Assembly: GCA_028284775.1 (NCBI GenBank) | Contig: JANQRB010000009.1 | Location: forward strand, 1-64,000 | Direction: 5' to 3' | Source: Candidatus Kapaibacterium sp. | Lineage (GTDB): Bacteria > Bacteroidota > Ignavibacteria > Kapaibacteriales > UBA7675 | DNA length: 64,000 nt | In this document: positions 60,516 to 64,000 of the stretch, piece after piece | Layout: each line of letters begins with the position of its first letter | Numbering within the stretch: position 1 is the first letter of the stretch | The notes under the pieces: generated by a model | What the model saw: only the letters and a program-made list of their open reading frames with translations | Databases searched by the model: none | What the model was told of the DNA's origin: nothing | Made by a program: the position numbers and the translations under genes

Positions 60516-63500
60516 TCAGCGCACCAGCTGTATCCGGCGGGCCAGCGTGGCGCTGCCATATTGCACCAGACAGAAGTAGCTGCCGCCTGCCGCGACGCTG
60601 GCATCCCAGCGAAACCGATGTCGTCCGGCGGCGCTGTAAGCGTCATGCAGACGCGCGACTTCATTGCCCCTGATATCCACGATACGGACAAGGAGTTTAT
60701 CACTCAGGGGAATGACAATCTCTACATTCGTTTCCGTTCTGACCGGATTCGGATGGATGCTGACACCCCAGGTTGATGTGCTGCGTCCCGGCTGTTTAAC
60801 ATCCGTTACAAGAGAAGAGGGCAGTGTTATGGTCGGTACGAGCATCGCGTCGGCCGTGTGCTGCACCGAGGTCGTGGAGTTGTTGTAGATCACTTCCACG
60901 GTATGCGGCGTCTGCAGATATTTCTGCGCGCCGATTCTGAGGTACTCCAGCAGATTCATATTGGGTATGAAACCGTCGGCGTCGACGCTTGCCGTGCTGA
61001 CAAGGGAGCTGCCGGCGTTGTAGATATTCACGGTCGCGCCGGTGGCGGGATTGCCGTCCGCATTCAGAATGAGAAATGATGTTGTCCATTGCCGAAACAG
61101 CAGTGAATTGGCGCTGAGAACTTCTTTTTGATCGTCGTAGGTACAATTCAGGAGCCAGACAACCGAGGCATTCGTCACGAAGACATCCTGTTGACCGGAA
61201 GCGGCGATTTGAACGTCCTGTATCTGGCAATTCGTCGCGTGGTCGAAGTACAGACCGTGGCCGGTGGCGCTGGTCACATACAATCCATCGAGCGTTAACT
61301 GGCTCTGATTGCCGATCAATTGCAAGCCGTGGCCCTGGCTTTCGTGAACTGCGGCACTTACAATCTGGCCGTCGGCGGCATGCAGCGCCATCCCGTTGTC
61401 GGGACGTATCAGGGTAGCGCTTGACCAGTTAATGGATCCGAAAATGTCGAAGCTGTAATTAACGTTAAGCCGGGGTGCGATCAGGGAAGTCGTAACATTC
61501 AGGCTGGCGCCGCTTGCCACGACGCAGGCGCTTGTTTGCGTCAGGTGGACCGTACAGCGTTTGATCGAGGCGGTGCTGCTCGCAATGTCGATCGCGCCGT
61601 TACAGTCAATTTCCTTGTAGCTCAGATCGTCGCCGCCGGCAATGCCGCCCGCCATACTGCTGTACAACAGGGCGTCGATCGTGATTTTACTGGTGTCTTT
61701 CTCCGTCGTATCCACAACGCATGCCGTGAACGATGCCCCGCAGCTTGCCGTGGTTGGCACCGTGCCGCGAATCGTAACATACTCCGGGTTTACTAAATCC
61801 GATTTTGTCATTGAAGTCGGACTGATGCTGATGTCCCAACCCGGAACAGCTTCAACCTCGGCTTCGATCTCGTTACCCGTTGCCGCGTCGACAGGAAAGC
61901 TAAAATAGATTAACTGGCCTTTGGTATAGGTTTTCGTTCGACTGATGTAGTCGACACGCGGTTCGGCCAGCGAGGCCGTGTGATCTTGATTCTCTCGCTT
62001 ACGCGTGCCGACGGTACTCGGCACAACGGTTATTTTTTTACAGTTCTTAGGAATGTTTAGCAGGCATACCCTTTTGCCTTTGGGGATCGTTTGCCCCGGC
62101 CCGAGACAGCCGACTTTTACCCCGTCACATTTAATGTCCACTTTGCGCCCGGGGCGGTGCGGCTGATTTTTAGAGTAAACATAGACGCGTGTCACCCATG
62201 TGCTTTCCTCCTTGATTTCCGTCTCAACCTCGCCTTCTCCCTCGCCTTCGTCCTCGCCGCCTTCTACTTCTACCTCGGTCTGTGTCAGATAACAGGTTGA
62301 ATAATAAAACCACTCTAAGGTTCCACCGCGCGTTTTGGAGTTTTTGAATGACCGGCAATCGGCGCTGACGACTGTTACCGAAGAATTGTCGTTGAGGCTA
62401 TGCCACTCCGGATTACGGTCGCCGACACAGAAGTCTGTCGAGGCTGCCCAAAGAATCGCTTCCTTAACAGTTATCTTGCCGTCTTTGTTTGCGTCGGCAT
62501 TGGCGTCACGGGAGCATGAATCCAGGCCTTTGTAAAATGGCGTGCCGCACTTGTCGATTCGTTTTGTTTCTTCGCTGGCGCTCGAAGAAACGGTAATGTC
62601 TCCCTTTAACTTCTTCGTTTGGCCCTGACCGAGGTCTTTGCATTTGGTTTGCATTGGCTCGACGGCAGTGCCCGCGAAACAAGCCTCGATGGTTATGCAC
62701 ACTTCCTTGGCGTCATTGTCCAATAGTTTGCAGGCCAGGTCATTCCAGGTCATCTTTGGCAACTCCTTCAGTACCGGATAGCCGTTTCTCGAGCCATGAC
62801 CTAAATAGAAAAAGTAAAGTTTGTCACAATTCTTCATGGTATCCAGGGCCTTGCAGACGTCTTGTTTGGTTGCGCCCGAGGCATTGGCGCCGCCCGAGGC
62901 GGTTACAATGTGATCATCCGGGATTTTCGGACCTTTGTCGTTATTGTTTAAGTATGTCTGCACGCGGGCGATGTCATTCTTGCGGGCCTTGCGCTCACCG
63001 GCTCCATCGAGATTCTTCCCCGTTACAATCAGCGCCCAGGTGTTATTAGGCTGGCGGGGAACCGGAGTGTAGGTTACCGTTTCGCTGTTGTGCGGCCGGT
63101 ATTCTCCCCAGACCTTATCCGGATTATGATTGCCCAGGTAGGTAAAGGAGGTAATTTCGCTGCCATTGACAATCGGCCAGGACATAGCGTCAATCGTGGT
63201 GTAGGCGCCGGTCCAGGCATTAACAAACACAAAGCTTGTTTCGTGCATCCATTCTTCGTCTTGCTTGTTGTCCAGCCAGAAAAAGTAATACTTGGCGTCG
63301 AATGTATTGGTGAAGCTTTCTTCATAGTCTTTAACGACCGTCCCGATCGGCTGAACGGCATTGACGGTGCTGTTATAGAGAAAGGCAACGATATCATTGA
63401 CATAAGGACTGACGCTAATCACACTTGTCGTGACGATATCGATTGCCGATTGCTGGCTGATAAGAACTTCCTGCGTGTTAATCGCAGTCGATAAGTTGTC

Positions 63501-63881
63501 ATTGGCGGCGTTATTGTCGGCAAGCAGGCTGGTAACCGACACTGTATAGGTTCCAAGCGATACCGGTGTCCAGGAGTCAATCGATTGGACGTTGGCAGCT
63601 TCGCCCACCGCCAATCCGGGCACGAATACGATCTCCGGACCGAAGACAGGCGTTCCGTTCTGATCGTCGACGCGAAATTCAATCAGGGAATATGGAGAAG
63701 CGCCGGGACCAAGATTGAGGATCACCGCTTCAAAACTTGTTGCAAAGCCCAGGTTGAGCGTGACGCCGGGCGTCGGTGTTAGCAGTGCGTTGACCTCGAT
63801 GTCATGGCCCTGGGCCCACATTTGCTGACCGCCAATCGTAAGGAACCCTAAGACAAAAAGCAGACACATGCAGCGGCACAT
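60516..63881 (-). CDS. Caspase/legumain-like T9SS protease with EF-hand-like loop
   Basis: 1121 residues, signal peptide ending near MWAQG. Residues about 25-290 are beta-rich (APHP/CARDB-like). A clan CD cysteine peptidase domain (about 290-520) begins WALIVTGKNLDG and has the catalytic His in FYLGHGSRNGY (about 360) and Cys in TIEACFAG (about 400), the order seen in legumain and caspase-like peptidases. The sequence DANADANKDGKITVKEAILWA (about 475) is an EF-hand/dockerin-type Ca-binding loop. A Glu/Gly-rich linker lies at about 537-559. Later parts include a beta-helix (about 840-940) and the C-terminal sorting domain (IHPNPVRTETNVEIVIP..., AGGSYFCLVQYG...RR). Catalytic dyad intact, so active enzyme likely; substrate unknown. 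Confidence 0.85.
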   Translation of the reverse strand: MCRCMCLLFVLGFLTIGGQQMWAQGHDIEVNALLTPTPGVTLNLGFATSFEAVILNLGPGASPYSLIEFRVDDQNGTPVFGPEIVFVPGLAVGEAANVQSIDSWTPVSLGTYTVSVTSLLADNNAANDNLSTAINTQEVLISQQSAIDIVTTSVISVSPYVNDIVAFLYNSTVNAVQPIGTVVKDYEESFTNTFDAKYYFFWLDNKQDEEWMHETSFVFVNAWTGAYTTIDAMSWPIVNGSEITSFTYLGNHNPDKVWGEYRPHNSETVTYTPVPRQPNNTWALIVTGKNLDGAGERKARKNDIARVQTYLNNNDKGPKIPDDHIVTASGGANASGATKQDVCKALDTMKNCDKLYFFYLGHGSRNGYPVLKELPKMTWNDLACKLLDNDAKEVCITIEACFAGTAVEPMQTKCKDLGQGQTKKLKGDITVSSSASEETKRIDKCGTPFYKGLDSCSRDANADANKDGKITVKEAILWAASTDFCVGDRNPEWHSLNDNSSVTVVSADCRSFKNSKTRGGTLEWFYYSTCYLTQTEVEVEGGEDEGEGEGEVETEIKEESTWVTRVYVYSKNQPHRPGRKVDIKCDGVKVGCLGPGQTIPKGKRVCLLNIPKNCKKITVVPSTVGTRKRENQDHTASLAEPRVDYISRTKTYTKGQLIYFSFPVDAATGNEIEAEVEAVPGWDISISPTSMTKSDLVNPEYVTIRGTVPTTASCGASFTACVVDTTEKDTSKITIDALLYSSMAGGIAGGDDLSYKEIDCNGAIDIASSTASIKRCTVHLTQTSACVVASGASLNVTTSLIAPRLNVNYSFDIFGSINWSSATLIRPDNGMALHAADGQIVSAAVHESQGHGLQLIGNQSQLTLDGLYVTSATGHGLYFDHATNCQIQDVQIAASGQQDVFVTNASVVWLLNCTYDDQKEVLSANSLLFRQWTTSFLILNADGNPATGATVNIYNAGSSLVSTASVDADGFIPNMNLLEYLRIGAQKYLQTPHTVEVIYNNSTTSVQHTADAMLVPTITLPSSLVTDVKQPGRSTSTWGVSIHPNPVRTETNVEIVIPLSDKLLVRIVDIRGNEVARLHDAYSAAGRHRFRWDASVAAGGSYFCLVQYGSATLARRIQLVR

Positions 63882-64000
63882 AATTTTGTATGTCTCCCAA
63901 TTCGAAAAATGGAACCTGGGCCATGAATTTCTTCCGGGCGCGATAGCCCCGCCCTGTCTCAGACCCGACTAATAGATCATGTTAAATGGCGTTCCGATGG

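Noticed and set aside
60201..60776. Plus-strand open frames between the two terminators and into the protease gene
   Set aside because: They run through two strong terminator hairpins and the antisense of the sorting domain.
1..64000. CRISPR arrays, rRNA and tRNA genes
   Set aside because: No regularly spaced direct repeats of CRISPR length, no tRNA cloverleaf and no rRNA-like stretch were found by reading. A covariance-model search would be needed to exclude small RNAs.

Overview
The window most likely comes from the chromosome of a Bacteroidota-type (FCB group) bacterium, with Ignavibacteria- or Kapabacteria-like relatives plausible. Seven encoded proteins end in the C-terminal sorting domain of type IX secretion (a PNP-type turn, a G-D-G or G-x-H strand and a terminal G-x-Y-x-x-x-L...R module). 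Many genes have GGAG or AGAGG ribosome binding sites, base composition looks moderate (a little over 50% GC by eye), and the envelope proteins are OmpA-, PEGA- and NPSFE-like. The phylum is an inference from these features. I see no rRNA or tRNA gene and no CRISPR array.

Left part (1-20 kb). Large secreted proteins lie on the minus strand: a partial RCC1-repeat protein cut by the window edge, a Cys-Cys repeat protein, and a 1695-residue subtilisin with a beta-helix. They are followed by two response regulators (a CheY-like receiver and an NtrC-like activator with an eroded GAFTGA loop). A second T9SS subtilisin, a membrane-anchored hypothetical protein and a TPR-histidine kinase are on the plus strand. 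A 173-bp MITE-like element with TA-flanked 20-bp terminal inverted repeats sits at 1643-1815. A lone IS630-type transposase N-terminal half lies at 20.5 kb, next to the secretion locus.

Centre (21.3-51.9 kb). One plus-strand block encodes a divergent type VI secretion system. It holds TssK, a soluble P-loop GTPase, a short ClpV/TssH, TssB, two Hcp proteins, TssC, VgrG, TssE, TssF, TssG, PAAR and a DUF4123-type adaptor. No TssJ, TssL, TssM or TssA is recognisable. In the place of the membrane complex lie a transmembrane pseudokinase, a transmembrane Cys-rich/PEGA protein and two related OmpA-like proteins. Two paralogous gene pairs are embedded in the block, at 27.8-30.9 kb and 47.2-49.9 kb. 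Each pair is a secreted fibre-like protein (one with a phage tail-collar domain) followed by a T9SS-sorted protein with a cohesin-like segment. The 3' end carries a probable cargo cassette: a small conserved T6SS-associated protein, a zincin-type metallopeptidase, and a small exported protein that may be its immunity partner. An HNH-like protein after the ClpV gene is another cargo candidate.

Right part (52-64 kb). This holds a small exported hypothetical protein, a WaaE/KdtX-like family 2 glycosyltransferase, and a creB-creC-creD operon. The gap before creD has five TTCAC-type half-sites in exact 11-bp register, matching the known CreB tag TTCAC-N6-TTCAC. Next come a hypothetical gene, a Cys-rich T9SS protein, and a converging 1121-residue caspase/legumain-like T9SS protease with an EF-hand-like loop.

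Working model (inference): the central locus builds a contractile injection machine whose envelope anchor differs from the classical TssJLM complex, and which is encoded together with surface fibres exported by Sec and T9SS.
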